NCBI RefSeq assembly: GCF_017876675.1
Contig: NZ_JAGIOI010000001.1
Coordinates: 3,224,001-3,288,000 of the forward strand
Source of the DNA: Arthrobacter stackebrandtii
GTDB taxonomy: Bacteria > Actinomycetota > Actinomycetes > Actinomycetales > Micrococcaceae
Length of the DNA: 64,000 nucleotides
Reading direction: 5' to 3'
The position numbers and the translations under genes were made by a program. The notes beneath the pieces were generated by a model that made no database searches, was not told the DNA's origin, and was given only the letters and a program-made list of their open reading frames with translations. Of the stretch, positions 17,127 through 25,953 are shown piece by piece (the first letter of the stretch is position 1; each line of letters opens with the position of its first letter).

Positions 17127-17666
17127 TCAGGCGAAGGCGGCCATGGCCTCCTGGCACTTGAGCAGCGTGCGCAAGTTGCGGGTCGTCGTCGTGCTTTTGT
17201 AGCGCGGGCGCGCAGTGAGCTTGCTGAACGGGCTGTCCAGGGTGCCGCCGGCCTTCGCAGGCCACGCAATCGCTTCGGGGCTGAGCCTGGCAAATTCGAC
17301 GCCGGCGATCTCGCCGCCGTGCCGGGCCAGCTCGTCGAGGACGGCCGGAACGGAGGACAGCGTCACGTAGCTGTGGGTGGAGGCGTCGTCGGCGGGCCAG
17401 GGACAGGCCGCGATGATGGCATCGAGCTGGGCGGCCGTGGTCACGACCACCCAGGCGTCGTAGCCGAAGCGTTCGCGGAGCAGGGTTTCCACCATGACCT
17501 TGAGCTTCGCGGCGGTGCCGTCGAACGCGCAAACCACGTTCCCGGACGCCAGCAGTGTCTTGGTGCGGCCAAGTGGCAGGGTGGCGAGCGCGGCGCGGAG
17601 GTCAGCCATTTTCAGGTTGATGCCGCCCACGTTGATCCCGCGCAGGAACACTGCATAGTTGGTCAT
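17127..17666 (-). CDS. DUF1697 protein
   Basis: A 179-residue protein starting MTNYAVFLRGINVGG. The family hallmark (FLRGINVGG...MADLRAAL..LG....KTLLASGNVV) is clear, with the C-terminal RNLRTLLKCQ stretch. ATG 17666 is chosen over the longer frame because it begins right at the conserved domain. DUF1697 members are small cytoplasmic proteins of unknown function with a ferredoxin-like fold. The gene stands alone, convergent with the GTPase pair. Confidence 0.8.
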   Translation of the reverse strand: MTNYAVFLRGINVGGINLKMADLRAALATLPLGRTKTLLASGNVVCAFDGTAAKLKVMVETLLRERFGYDAWVVVTTAAQLDAIIAACPWPADDASTHSYVTLSSVPAVLDELARHGGEIAGVEFARLSPEAIAWPAKAGGTLDSPFSKLTARPRYKSTTTTRNLRTLLKCQEAMAAFA

Positions 17667-17726
17667 GGGAAAACAATACTCGTCGCTAAGGTGGACGTAG
17701 CTACATTCCGTTCTGGGGGAGGTCAC

Positions 17727-20372
17727 ATGAACGCTTCGCTGTTGAGACAACGATTGATATTTCCACTTTTGGTGGCGTTGACGTTGGGGCTCATGGGCAT
17801 GACACCTGCGGTGGCGGCAGGGACGCTGTCCGCGCCGGTTCCGGCCATTTCCGGTTCGGCGGCGGTGGGCAAGAGACTGACGGCGTCGCCTGGGAAGTGG
17901 ACCTCGGGGACGTCCTTGAAGTACCAGTGGTACCGATCAGGGACAGCAATTTCCAGGGCGACCGGATCCTCACTTGCCCTGGGCGCTGCGGACCGAGGCA
18001 AGCTGATCTCAGTGCGGGTGACCGGCTCAAAGCCTGGGTTCAAGACGGTTTCCAAGACAAGCAGGACGACGGCGGTCGTGGCCACGGGGACGCTGTCGGC
18101 CCCCGTGCCGACAGTTTCCGGTTCGGCAGTGGTGGGTAAGAGACTCACTGCGTCGCCTGGGCAATGGACGACGGGTACAACGCTTAAATACCAGTGGTAC
18201 CGATCCGGTGCGGCAATTTCCGGGGCGACCGGGTCATCATTGATGCTGGGTGCGGCGGACCGCGGCAAGACCATCACTGTGCGGGTGACGGGATCGAAGT
18301 CCGGGTTCAAGTCTGTGGCGAAGATGAGCAAGGCTACGGCGTCCGTGGCTGTGCCGTCGTTGGCGGCACCGGTGCCGGCCATTTCCGGTTCGGCGGCGGT
18401 GGGCAAGAGGCTCACGGCCGTGCCCGGGAAATGGACCGCGGGTACAACGCTGAAGTACCAGTGGTATCGATCGGGGGCAGCAATTTCCGGGGCGACCGGC
18501 TCCTCACTTGCCCTGGGCGCTGCGGACCGGGGCAAGGCGATCTCAGTGCGGGTCACCGGTTCAAAGTCAGGCTTCAAGTCGGTGGCGAAGACCAGCCGGG
18601 CGACCCCGGCTGTGGCGACGGGGACGCTGTCGGCCCCCGTGCCGACAGTTTCCGGTTCGGCAGTGGTGGGTAAGAGACTCACTGCGTCGCCTGGGCAATG
18701 GACGACGGGTACAACGCTTAAATACCAGTGGTACCGGTCCGGTGCGGCAATTTCCGGGGCGACCGGGTCATCATTGATGCTGGGCGCGGCGGACCGCGGC
18801 AAGACCATCACTGTGCGGGTGACGGGATCGAAGTCCGGGTTCAAGTCTGTGGCGAAGATGAGCAAGGCTACGGCGTCCGTGGCTGCGCCGTCGTTGGCGG
18901 CACCGGTGCCGACCATTTCGGGTTCGGCAGCGGTGGGCAAGAGGCTCACGGCCGTGCCAGGGAAATGGACGACGGGTACAACGCTTAAATACCAGTGGTA
19001 CCGGTCCGGTGCGGCAATTTCCGGGGCGACCGGGTCATCATTGATGCTGGGCGCGGCGGACCGCGGCAAGACCATCACTGTGCGGGTGACGGGATCGAAG
19101 TCCGGGTTCAAGTCTGTGGCGAAGATGAGCAAGGCTACGGCGTCCGTGGCTGCGCCGTCGTTGGCGGCACCGGTGCCGACCATTTCGGGTTCGGCAGCGG
19201 TGGGCAAGAGGCTCACGGCCGTGCCAGGGAAATGGACGGCGGGTACAACGCTGAAGTACCAGTGGTACCGATCGGGGGCGGCAATTTCCGGGGCGACCGG
19301 CTCCTCACTTGCCCTGGGCGCTGCGGACCGGGGCAAGGCGATCTCAGTGCGGGTCACCGGTTCAAAGTCAGGCTTCAAGTCGGTGGCGAAGACCAGCCGG
19401 GCGACCCCGGCTGTGGCGACGGGGACGCTGTCGGCCCCCGTGCCGGCCATTTCCGGTTCGGCGGCGGTGGGCAAGAGGCTCACGGCCGTGCCCGGGACGT
19501 GGACGTCGGGAGCCACCTTGAAGTACCAGTGGTACCGCTCGGGAACGGTGATATCCGGGGCGACTGGCCCGTCGTTGACCCTGGGTGCGGCTGACCGCGG
19601 GAAGACCATCACGGTGCGGGTGTCGGCGACGAAGTCCGGGTATGCCTCGGCAGCCAGGACCAGCCGGGCGACCCCGGCTGTGGCGACGGGGACGCTGGCG
19701 GCCTCCGTGCCGGCCATTTCCGGTACGGCGGTTGTGGGCAAGAAGCTCACGGCCGTGCCCGGGACGTGGACGTCGGGAACCACATTGAAGTATCAGTGGT
19801 ACAGGTCAGGCGCGGCAATTTCCGGGGCGACGGCCTCCACAATGACCTTGGGTTCTGCAGACCGTGGCAAGACCATCACGGTCCGGGTGACGGGGTCGAA
19901 GTCCGGGTATGCATCGGCAGCCAGGACAAGCCGGGCGACTGCCGTCGTGGCTGCACCGCCGCCGAAGGTTCCCTCATTATCCGATCCCATGGTCTCGGAA
20001 TCACTCAAGCTGGTGAACGACTACCGCGCCAAGAACAAACTCAAACCGTTGAAATGGAACCCGGGCCTGGCCACGTGGTCGCAAAAATGGGCCGACCACC
20101 TTTACATGGACTTTGCCTCACCGCGCTGGAGCGGAAACTGGCACAACCCCACCTTCTACACCAACTATCCGGCCGGCTGGTCAGGCGCCGGGGAAAACGT
20201 AGCCCTCAACACAAGCGCGAAGACAATGTTTAGCTTTTGGGTGAGCTCCCCGGCACACCGGGCCAACATGCTCAACCCCAATTTCACGGACTTCGGGTTC
20301 GGCTACACACGCTACACATCGGGTGACTACGCGGGCCTTGCCATTGGGGTGCAAAACTTCGCCCGCTACTGA
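17727..20372 (+). CDS. Secreted protein: eight 89-aa repeats plus CAP domain
   Basis: An 881-residue exported protein. ATG 17727 follows GGGGAGG and starts a signal peptide (residues 1-31, ending PAVAA). Eight repeats of exactly 89 residues (32-743) follow, with motifs VGKRLTA.PGKWT, LKYQWYRSG, ALGAADRGK.I.VRVTGSK.GF. Actinomycete surface proteins use such beta-rich Ig-like modules as stalks or wall-binding units. The C-terminal CAP/SCP-PR1 domain (about 755-881) shows LVNDYRAKNKLKPLKWN, AGENVALN, HRANMLNPNF and a closing YAGLAIGVQNFA. No LPXTG motif is seen. A wall-associated role is likely; catalytic function is unknown. Confidence 0.85.
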   Translation: MNASLLRQRLIFPLLVALTLGLMGMTPAVAAGTLSAPVPAISGSAAVGKRLTASPGKWTSGTSLKYQWYRSGTAISRATGSSLALGAADRGKLISVRVTGSKPGFKTVSKTSRTTAVVATGTLSAPVPTVSGSAVVGKRLTASPGQWTTGTTLKYQWYRSGAAISGATGSSLMLGAADRGKTITVRVTGSKSGFKSVAKMSKATASVAVPSLAAPVPAISGSAAVGKRLTAVPGKWTAGTTLKYQWYRSGAAISGATGSSLALGAADRGKAISVRVTGSKSGFKSVAKTSRATPAVATGTLSAPVPTVSGSAVVGKRLTASPGQWTTGTTLKYQWYRSGAAISGATGSSLMLGAADRGKTITVRVTGSKSGFKSVAKMSKATASVAAPSLAAPVPTISGSAAVGKRLTAVPGKWTTGTTLKYQWYRSGAAISGATGSSLMLGAADRGKTITVRVTGSKSGFKSVAKMSKATASVAAPSLAAPVPTISGSAAVGKRLTAVPGKWTAGTTLKYQWYRSGAAISGATGSSLALGAADRGKAISVRVTGSKSGFKSVAKTSRATPAVATGTLSAPVPAISGSAAVGKRLTAVPGTWTSGATLKYQWYRSGTVISGATGPSLTLGAADRGKTITVRVSATKSGYASAARTSRATPAVATGTLAASVPAISGTAVVGKKLTAVPGTWTSGTTLKYQWYRSGAAISGATASTMTLGSADRGKTITVRVTGSKSGYASAARTSRATAVVAAPPPKVPSLSDPMVSESLKLVNDYRAKNKLKPLKWNPGLATWSQKWADHLYMDFASPRWSGNWHNPTFYTNYPAGWSGAGENVALNTSAKTMFSFWVSSPAHRANMLNPNFTDFGFGYTRYTSGDYAGLAIGVQNFARY
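17820..19955 (+). repeat. Eight 267-bp tandem coding repeats
   Basis: Units begin at 17820, 18087, 18354, 18621, 18888, 19155, 19422 and 19689 without any length change. Units 2 and 4, units 3 and 6, and large parts of 2, 4 and 5 are almost identical at DNA level, whereas units 7 and 8 are more diverged. This suggests recent one- and two-unit duplications or gene conversion. Confidence 0.9.
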
Positions 20373-20440
20373 ACCGGCAAGACCTGCGGCCCGGCCAAGA
20401 CCGCGGCGCTGCAAGACAAGCCGCAGTCGAGGCAGCGCGG

Positions 20441-21079
20441 TCAGGGGCAGGTTTTGCCGATGGGCAGGTGGAGAGTTTCGACCTGCTCGCCGTGCTTGAC
20501 GGTGAGGGGCACGCAGGCCGGGGCATCGAGCCAGAAGCAGCCGGGGTACACGAGCCACTCCGCATTGTCCGTGTTGGCCGTGCAACCGGGGGAGTGAAGA
20601 GAATCAGCCAGCGTGTAGCCGGAGTTCGACCAGCCAATTTTCATGTGCCCGCGAAGTTCGGCGGGAACCTCCAGCGTGAAAGACCGGCCTGCCTTCAGGA
20701 CCAGCCCGACCTTGGAAAGATGGAGGCCCTGGTAGCTGGCCCCGCCGACCCACTGGATGATGGTCCCACCGGTGGCGGAGGCGCTTATGTACACGAGGTC
20801 CGGGACGCCGATGGCGTCGGGTCCCGCGAGCTTGGCAGCCGCCGGCCCTGAACCGATCGGGTTTCCGCATTCAAAGGGAAGTGAGGGTCCGACGGCGTGC
20901 GGCGCAATGTCCGTGCCTGGCGCCGAGCTGGACCCGGAAGCTTCGACGGAGACCGAGGTTCCAGCCGACCCGGTCGGGCCGGGCACCGGAGTTGCGGTGC
21001 AGCCCGGGACCAGCAGCGCTGCCACGGCAGCGGCTGCCATCAATGCGCCCGGAAACCGGCCGCCGGATTTGCGTCCCAT
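20441..21079 (-). CDS. Putative lipoprotein, unknown function
   Basis: A 212-residue protein with a lipoprotein signal peptide (MGRKSGGRFPGALMAAAAVA..., lipobox LVPGC with Cys27). A Thr/Ser/Pro-rich linker (about 28-58) follows. The globular part has five more cysteines, probably disulfide-bonded outside the membrane, and motifs such as FECGNPIGSGP and CFWLDAPACVPL. I recognise no family. It is convergent with the CAP-domain gene and co-directional with ndgR, from which a hairpin separates it. Confidence 0.65.
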   Translation of the reverse strand: MGRKSGGRFPGALMAAAAVAALLVPGCTATPVPGPTGSAGTSVSVEASGSSSAPGTDIAPHAVGPSLPFECGNPIGSGPAAAKLAGPDAIGVPDLVYISASATGGTIIQWVGGASYQGLHLSKVGLVLKAGRSFTLEVPAELRGHMKIGWSNSGYTLADSLHSPGCTANTDNAEWLVYPGCFWLDAPACVPLTVKHGEQVETLHLPIGKTCP

Positions 21080-21115
21080 GACCGCACCCTAGTCCTGTCC
21101 GGCAGGCACAAACAA

Positions 21116-21180
21116 CTGTGGCGCACCAGCTGCAGGCCATGCAACCAATGTTGGTCGGGCATGCGGCAGGTGCGCCACAG
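21116..21180 (-). terminator. Hairpin downstream of ndgR
   Basis: Perfect 12-bp arms (CTGTGGCGCACC at 21116-21127, complement at 21169-21180) enclose a 41-nt loop with some internal pairing. It sits 18 bp after the ndgR stop on the minus strand, upstream of the lipoprotein gene. Confidence 0.5.
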
Positions 21181-21197
21181 GTCGGAGATGGGGTCGG

Positions 21198-21914
21198 TCA
21201 GGAGCTCTTGCGCAGGGCCTCGGTCAGGATGCGGGAGGCGTTGCACACGATCTCTGCGTGCAGGCGGCCGGGCTGGCGGGTCAGGCGCTCGATGGGGCCG
21301 GAGATGGAAACGGCGGCGATGACCCGGCCGGAGGGGCCGCGCACAGGTGCCGAGACCGAGGCGACCCCAGGCTCACGTTCGCCGAGGGACTGGCCCCAGC
21401 CGCGCCGTCGGACGCCGGCCAAAACGGTGGGTGTGAAGCGGGCGTTGTGCAGGCCCTCCAACAGGCGCTCGTGGTCCTCCCAGGCGAGCAGGACCTGGGC
21501 TGCGGATCCGGCCTTCATGGTCAGCTGCGTGCCGACCGGAATGGTGTCGCGCAGGCCGATGGGGCGCTCGGCCGAGGCCACGCACACGCGGGAATCGCCC
21601 TGGCGGCGGAAGATCTGGGCGCTCTCGCCGGTGGAGTCGCGAAGCTGCAGCAGAACGGGTCCCGCAGCGGCAATGAGCCGGTCCTCGCCTGCGGCCGATG
21701 CCAGCTCGACGAGCCGGCTGCCGAGCACAAAACGGCCCTGCATGTCGCGGCTGACCAGCCGGTGGTGTACCAAGGCCAGTGCCAGCCTGTGCACGGTAGG
21801 CCGGGCCAAACCAGTGGCTGCAACAAGCTGAGCCAGGGTGGTAGGGCCGGCTTCCAGTGCATCAAGCACAAGGGCCGCTTTATCGATGACGCCAACGCCA
21901 CTAGAATTGTCCAT
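21198..21914 (-). CDS. ndgR: IclR-family regulator of leucine biosynthesis
   Basis: A 238-residue IclR protein beginning MDNSSGVGVIDKAALVLDAL. It has an N-terminal winged helix (TTLAQLVAATGLARPTVHRL) and an effector domain (GESAQIFRRQGDSRVCVASA; SGVRR-type motif LAGVRRRGWGQS; GVASVSAPVRGPSGRV). The whole sequence strongly resembles NdgR of Streptomyces and LtbR of Corynebacterium, which repress leuCD from the divergent position, exactly as here. The longer open frame to 23093 is unsupported because it runs through leuC on the opposite strand. An alternative upstream start is 21938. Confidence 0.9.
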   Translation of the reverse strand: MDNSSGVGVIDKAALVLDALEAGPTTLAQLVAATGLARPTVHRLALALVHHRLVSRDMQGRFVLGSRLVELASAAGEDRLIAAAGPVLLQLRDSTGESAQIFRRQGDSRVCVASAERPIGLRDTIPVGTQLTMKAGSAAQVLLAWEDHERLLEGLHNARFTPTVLAGVRRRGWGQSLGEREPGVASVSAPVRGPSGRVIAAVSISGPIERLTRQPGRLHAEIVCNASRILTEALRKSS

Positions 21915-21929
21915 GTAATGATATTGACG

Positions 21930-21944
21930 TCTCAGCATGTGAGA
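21930..21944. promoter_or_regulatory. Candidate NdgR operator in divergent region
   Basis: TCTCA-gcatg-TGAGA is a 15-bp palindrome 16 bp upstream of the ndgR start in the 160-bp divergent region with leuC. A TATACA hexamer at 21995-22000 could be the leuC -10 box. Assignment to NdgR is by position only. Confidence 0.4.
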
Positions 21945-22074
21945 TGCAAATCGGCTGGCTGGCTTCAGCGCCAAACTGGCTGGGACAGTAGGACTATACA
22001 AACCAACGAACCCGCCGCGTGGCCTGCAAAACGGCGCCGCGGAACACGGGTTCAACTTTAGGAAGGGAGCTGCT

Positions 22075-23571
22075 GTGAGCGAGTCATCCACACCCGACGC
22101 AGTAGCGGTGGCACCGTCTGCCCCGCGCAAAGAAGCGAAGACGCTGGCTGAAAAGGTATGGCGTGACCACGTCGTGCGCCAGGGTGAAGGCGAAGGCGAT
22201 GCCGCACAGCCGGACCTCCTGTACATCGACCTCCACCTGATCCACGAGGTCACCTCGCCCCAGGCCTTCGAGGGCCTGCGCCTGGCTGGCCGCCCGCTGC
22301 GCCGCCCCGACCTGACGATCGCCACGGAGGACCACAACACCCCCACGCTGGCCATCGACAAGCCGATCGCCGACCTCACCAGCCGCACCCAGATCCAGAC
22401 GCTGCGCAACAACTGCGCCGAGTTCGGTGTCCGCCTGCACTCCCTGGGCGACGCCGAGCAGGGCATCGTCCACGTGGTGGGCCCGCAGCTGGGCCTGACC
22501 CAGCCCGGCATGACGGTTGTCTGCGGCGACTCGCACACCTCAACCCACGGCGCAGTCGGCGCACTGGCGTTCGGCATCGGCACCTCCGAGGTGGAGCACG
22601 TCATGGCCACCCAGACGCTGCCGCTGAAGCCGTTCAAGACCATGGCCATCAACGTCGAGGGCACGCTGCGCCCCGGCGTCACCTCCAAGGACATCATCCT
22701 GGCCATCATCGCCAAGATCGGCACCGGCGGCGGCCAGGGATATGTCCTGGAATACCGCGGCTCCGCCATCCGCGCACTGTCCATGGACGCCCGCATGACC
22801 GTCTGCAACATGTCCATCGAGGCCGGCGCCCGCGCCGGCATGATCGCCCCCGACGAGGTCACCTTCGAGTACCTCAAGGGCCGCGCCCACGCACCGGAGG
22901 GCGCAGACTGGGACGCCGCCGTCGAGTACTGGAAGTCACTCACCACTGAGGACGACGCCGAATTCGACGCCGAGGTCTTTCTGGACGCCGACACGCTGGA
23001 ACCGTTCGTCACCTGGGGCACCAACCCGGGCCAGGGCGTCTCGCTGAGCGACACCGTCCCGTTCCCGTCCGACTTCGGCGACGAGAACGCCAAGGCCGCC
23101 GCCGAGCGCGCCCTGACCTACATGGACCTGGAAGCCGGCACCCCCATGAAGGACATCCGTGTTGACACGGTCTTCCTGGGCTCCTGCACCAACTCCCGCA
23201 TCGAGGACCTGCGCGCAGCGGCGGACATCATCCGCGGCCGCGAAAAGGACCCGAACATTCGCATGCTCGTGGTCCCCGGCTCGGCACGGGTCCGCCTGGA
23301 AGCAGAAGCCGAGGGCCTGGACAAGGTGTTCCTGGACTTCGGTGCCGAGTGGCGCTTCGCCGGCTGCTCCATGTGCCTGGGCATGAACCCGGACCAGCTG
23401 GAGCCGGGCGAGCGCTGCGCGTCCACGTCCAACCGCAACTTCGAGGGCCGCCAGGGCAAGGGCGGACGCACGCACCTCGTCTCCCCGGTCGTGGCAGCCG
23501 CCACCGCCATCCGCGGAACCCTCAGTTCGCCGTCGGACCTCGAACCTGCCCTCGCCGGCACCGTAGCGTAA
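22075..23571 (+). CDS. leuC: 3-isopropylmalate dehydratase large subunit
   Basis: A 498-residue aconitase-family subunit that isomerises 2- to 3-isopropylmalate in leucine synthesis. GTG 22075 follows GGAAGGGAG. The iron-sulfur ligands are visible in [15 protein letters not shown] and [24 protein letters not shown] is a further active-site motif. The N-terminus carries about 20 extra low-complexity residues ([20 protein letters not shown]) compared with many LeuC proteins. It is followed by leuD at 10 bp and divergent from its likely regulator. Confidence 0.97.
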   Translation: MSESSTPDAVAVAPSAPRKEAKTLAEKVWRDHVVRQGEGEGDAAQPDLLYIDLHLIHEVTSPQAFEGLRLAGRPLRRPDLTIATEDHNTPTLAIDKPIADLTSRTQIQTLRNNCAEFGVRLHSLGDAEQGIVHVVGPQLGLTQPGMTVVCGDSHTSTHGAVGALAFGIGTSEVEHVMATQTLPLKPFKTMAINVEGTLRPGVTSKDIILAIIAKIGTGGGQGYVLEYRGSAIRALSMDARMTVCNMSIEAGARAGMIAPDEVTFEYLKGRAHAPEGADWDAAVEYWKSLTTEDDAEFDAEVFLDADTLEPFVTWGTNPGQGVSLSDTVPFPSDFGDENAKAAAERALTYMDLEAGTPMKDIRVDTVFLGSCTNSRIEDLRAAADIIRGREKDPNIRMLVVPGSARVRLEAEAEGLDKVFLDFGAEWRFAGCSMCLGMNPDQLEPGERCASTSNRNFEGRQGKGGRTHLVSPVVAAATAIRGTLSSPSDLEPALAGTVA

Positions 23572-23581
23572 GGAGCTCACC

Positions 23582-24181
23582 ATGGAAAAGTTTTCCTCCC
23601 ACACCGGCATTGGTGTCCCGCTGCGCCAGAGCAACGTCGACACCGACCAGATCATCCCCGCCGTCTACCTCAAGCGGATCACGCGCACCGGCTTCGAGGA
23701 CGCATTGTTCTCGAGCTGGCGCAAGAACGAGGACTTCATCCTGAACCAGGAGCCGTACAAGGCCGGTTCGGTGCTGGTTGCCGGTGCCGACTTCGGTACG
23801 GGTTCCTCCCGCGAACACGCCGTCTGGGCGCTGAAGGACTACGGTTTCAAGGCCGTGCTCTCGAGCCGCTTCGCCGACATCTTCCGCGGCAACTCCGGCA
23901 AGCAGGGCCTCGTCGCCGCCGAAGTCGCCCAGGATGACATCGAGCTGATCTGGAAGGTTCTCGAGCACGCCCCGGGCACCGAGGTCACCGTCGACCTGGT
24001 CGCGAAAATGGTCACCGCCGGCACCGTCGTGGCGCCGTTCCAGGTGGACGACTACACCCGCTGGCGCCTCCTCGAGGGCCTGGATGACATCGGCCTGACG
24101 CTGCGCAACGAACCGGACATCACCGCGTTCGAGGCCACCCGCCCGTCCATCAAGCCCACCACGCTGCCGGCAAAGTTCTAA
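23582..24181 (+). CDS. leuD: 3-isopropylmalate dehydratase small subunit
   Basis: A 199-residue swivel-domain subunit completing the LeuCD enzyme. ATG 23582 has AAGGAGCT upstream. Family motifs are [17 protein letters not shown] and [21 protein letters not shown]. An intrinsic terminator follows. Confidence 0.97.
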   Translation: MEKFSSHTGIGVPLRQSNVDTDQIIPAVYLKRITRTGFEDALFSSWRKNEDFILNQEPYKAGSVLVAGADFGTGSSREHAVWALKDYGFKAVLSSRFADIFRGNSGKQGLVAAEVAQDDIELIWKVLEHAPGTEVTVDLVAKMVTAGTVVAPFQVDDYTRWRLLEGLDDIGLTLRNEPDITAFEATRPSIKPTTLPAKF

Positions 24182-24200
24182 CGCCGCCCGCGCAGCGATC

Positions 24201-24236
24201 GCCGGTCCGTCCCTTCCCCGGGGCGGGCCGGCTTTT
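24201..24236 (+). terminator. Terminator of leuCD
   Basis: A 13-bp stem (24201-24213 with 24220-24232, two G-U pairs) with loop TTCCCC is followed by TTTTG. It lies 20 bp after the leuD stop. Confidence 0.8.
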
Positions 24237-24306
24237 GCCGTTTCTGAAGCACGACGCCGGGACCTCGCCTTGCGCTGCCGGCCGGACTTGGGCAGTGCCC
24301 CGCCAC

Positions 24307-24405
24307 CGGGGCAGCCGATTCATCTCCGGGGCAATTATTTCTGCCGCGGGGCAGACATCGTGATGCGATGTAGGTTCACAGGTGGCGGATCACGTTTTCT
24401 GCCCC
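24307..24405. repeat. 20-bp CGGGGCAG array downstream of AbiEi-like gene
   Basis: CGGGGCA begins units at 24307, 24327 and 24347, exactly 20 bp apart, with variable remainders. At 24384-24405 lies a copy of the 22-bp element also present three times at 25560-25668 (20 of 22 bases match, core GGATCACGTTTTCTGCCCC). Nothing coding is seen in 24237-24428. Confidence 0.7.
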
Positions 24406-24428
24406 CATCAGCTGTGTTGCTGCGGGCT

Positions 24429-25403
24429 TCAGTGCCGCAGGGGTTCGCCTTGGGGCAGGCCAGCCTCTGTCAGCAGCCTGATCAGCCGTTGCGGATTGCG
24501 AATGTCTTCCCACAGCCAACGGACCACCTTGTATCCTTTGGCTCGGAGTCGGTCCTCACGCTTCTTTTCCTCAACCACCACCTCCGACGGCGTCTTGCCC
24601 TTGAGGTAGCGCTGGGCAGAGTATTTCTCGTAGCCGTCAAATTCGCCCAGAAGCTTGAACTCTTCCCAATCAAAGTCTGGGAAGCCAATTCTTCCTCGGG
24701 AATCGTTGAACTCCTTTTGGAGCGCCGGTGCCGGGAACCCGTTGAGGATCATGACTGCCCTGCTCAATGATTCCCCGGCGGACCCGGACAATCCGTTTGC
24801 AAACTCCAGCACCCGTTCCACCCGCCTGCGTTGTGTTTGGTTGGGCAGCAAGGCCACGCTGGCCAGAACATCTTCTCGTGTGAACAGTCGGGTCCCGTTG
24901 AGAGGGGCGTCAGGCAAGGGTTTCGCCAAGAGCACGCGGTCCATGGCTGGCAAGGCTTGTGTAAAGGGCAGGCGCAAGGCAAGATCCCTGGCCGTTTGCG
25001 GCGGTGGGGTCATCCGCAGTCCGGATAACTCCCACGGGGCCGGGTCGCCCACAATGGCATTTGCCCGGATGATCCCTGCACTGCTTTGGCCGCCACTTCT
25101 CCCAGGCGACACCACGGTGTAGATGGAGCCTGGGATGTGGATGATGGGCAGCCCCATGATTTGGGCGGCCGATTCACGGGAGAACACAGGAGGTGTCAGT
25201 GCCAGCTCATGGACGGCCTGAATAGTTACACGGTATTTTTCCCATGGAGCCAGCGACGCCCATAACTTTGCTGGCAAGTACAGCCCCCTGCGAACACGGT
25301 ATAGCTCACCTGACTTTGCCAGTGCCGCCACTCGTCGGAGCCCGTACTCTTCCATGAGCTTGCTCTCCGGCCTGATGAATTCGGGAACTTGGAATCTTGT
25401 CAT
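24429..25403 (-). CDS. AbiEi-like winged helix + DUF559 nuclease-fold protein
   Basis: A 324-residue protein. The N-terminal third resembles the AbiEi-type antitoxin winged helix (RRVAALAKSGELYRVRRGLYLPAK), followed by a helical middle. The C-terminal part looks like DUF559, a Vsr/PD-(D/E)XK-like fold: LLGEFDGYEKY supplies acidic residues, then EEKKREDRLRAKGYKVVRWLWEDI. Such proteins are frequent orphans in actinomycetes; whether they are antitoxins, regulators or nucleases is unknown. No AbiEii-type partner is adjacent. It stands alone, has lower GC than leuCD, and has related short repeats on both sides, which suggests an inserted cargo gene. Confidence 0.7.
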   Translation of the reverse strand: MTRFQVPEFIRPESKLMEEYGLRRVAALAKSGELYRVRRGLYLPAKLWASLAPWEKYRVTIQAVHELALTPPVFSRESAAQIMGLPIIHIPGSIYTVVSPGRSGGQSSAGIIRANAIVGDPAPWELSGLRMTPPPQTARDLALRLPFTQALPAMDRVLLAKPLPDAPLNGTRLFTREDVLASVALLPNQTQRRRVERVLEFANGLSGSAGESLSRAVMILNGFPAPALQKEFNDSRGRIGFPDFDWEEFKLLGEFDGYEKYSAQRYLKGKTPSEVVVEEKKREDRLRAKGYKVVRWLWEDIRNPQRLIRLLTEAGLPQGEPLRH

Positions 25404-25539
25404 GTTTCAAGGCTTGCCCAGCCCCGCCCCCGACGGGAGGGTCCCGAGCCCGAATGTGGACAGTCCACCCGCTGGGGCGTCCTGTGGAGGAAGCAACAGG
25501 CCAGTCTGGCGGCGGGATGTGGCTGCTGGTGGGCATCAG

Positions 25540-25668
25540 GGGGCAGCTAATGCACCGCGGGGGCAGATAACGTGATCCGCCACAGGGCAACAGGCGGCGG
25601 ATCGCGTTATCTGCCCCCGCGAGTCTTGTTGCACGTGTGGAACGGTGGCGGATCGCGTTATCTGCCCC
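25540..25668. repeat. Repeat cluster upstream of AbiEi-like gene
   Basis: Two 20-bp GGGGCAG(C/A)TAA units start at 25540 and 25560. Three copies of a 22-bp element are at 25560-25581 (inverted), 25596-25617 and 25647-25668; core GGATCGCGTTATCTGCCCC. The first two pair over 21 of 22 bases with a 14-nt loop. They match the copy at 24384-24405. In the 550-bp gap 25404-25953 I see no gene; 25670-25953 must hold the murA promoter but no box stands out. Confidence 0.75.
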
Positions 25669-25953
25669 TGGCCGGTGTTCCGCTACAGGAGCTGACCCAC
25701 GGGAGCCCGCGCCGCGGGCCGGTCATGCGTACCGCAGTGCCGCCCCGCCGCCCATCTCACAGAGAACGCCTGCGCAAGCGAGGCATCCGCCACATCCCCG
25801 CTGTGCTTTTACGCTTCCCGCGCCGGAGAAACTATGCTTGACGCAGGCCCCGGACCATACTGGGGCAGGACCCCGGCGAGTGCCGGGATGCGCCCGCGGG
25901 CACGGGAGTACCCCGGCCGGCCCGGCGGGCAGAGTTTGGAACAGAGGATTTAG

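Noticed and set aside
17723-19783. 686-codon open frame on the minus strand opposite the CAP-repeat gene
   Set aside because: It is kept open because the 267-bp repeat is a multiple of three; its translation just mirrors the repeats and it has no ribosome site or family resemblance.
20376-20430. Degenerate 17-18-bp CAAGACC-GCGGC repeats between convergent genes
   Set aside because: Only three weak units; could be chance in GC-rich DNA.
21915-23093. N-terminal extension of the IclR regulator frame into leuC
   Set aside because: NdgR/LtbR proteins begin at MDNSSGVG; the extension is antisense to leuC.
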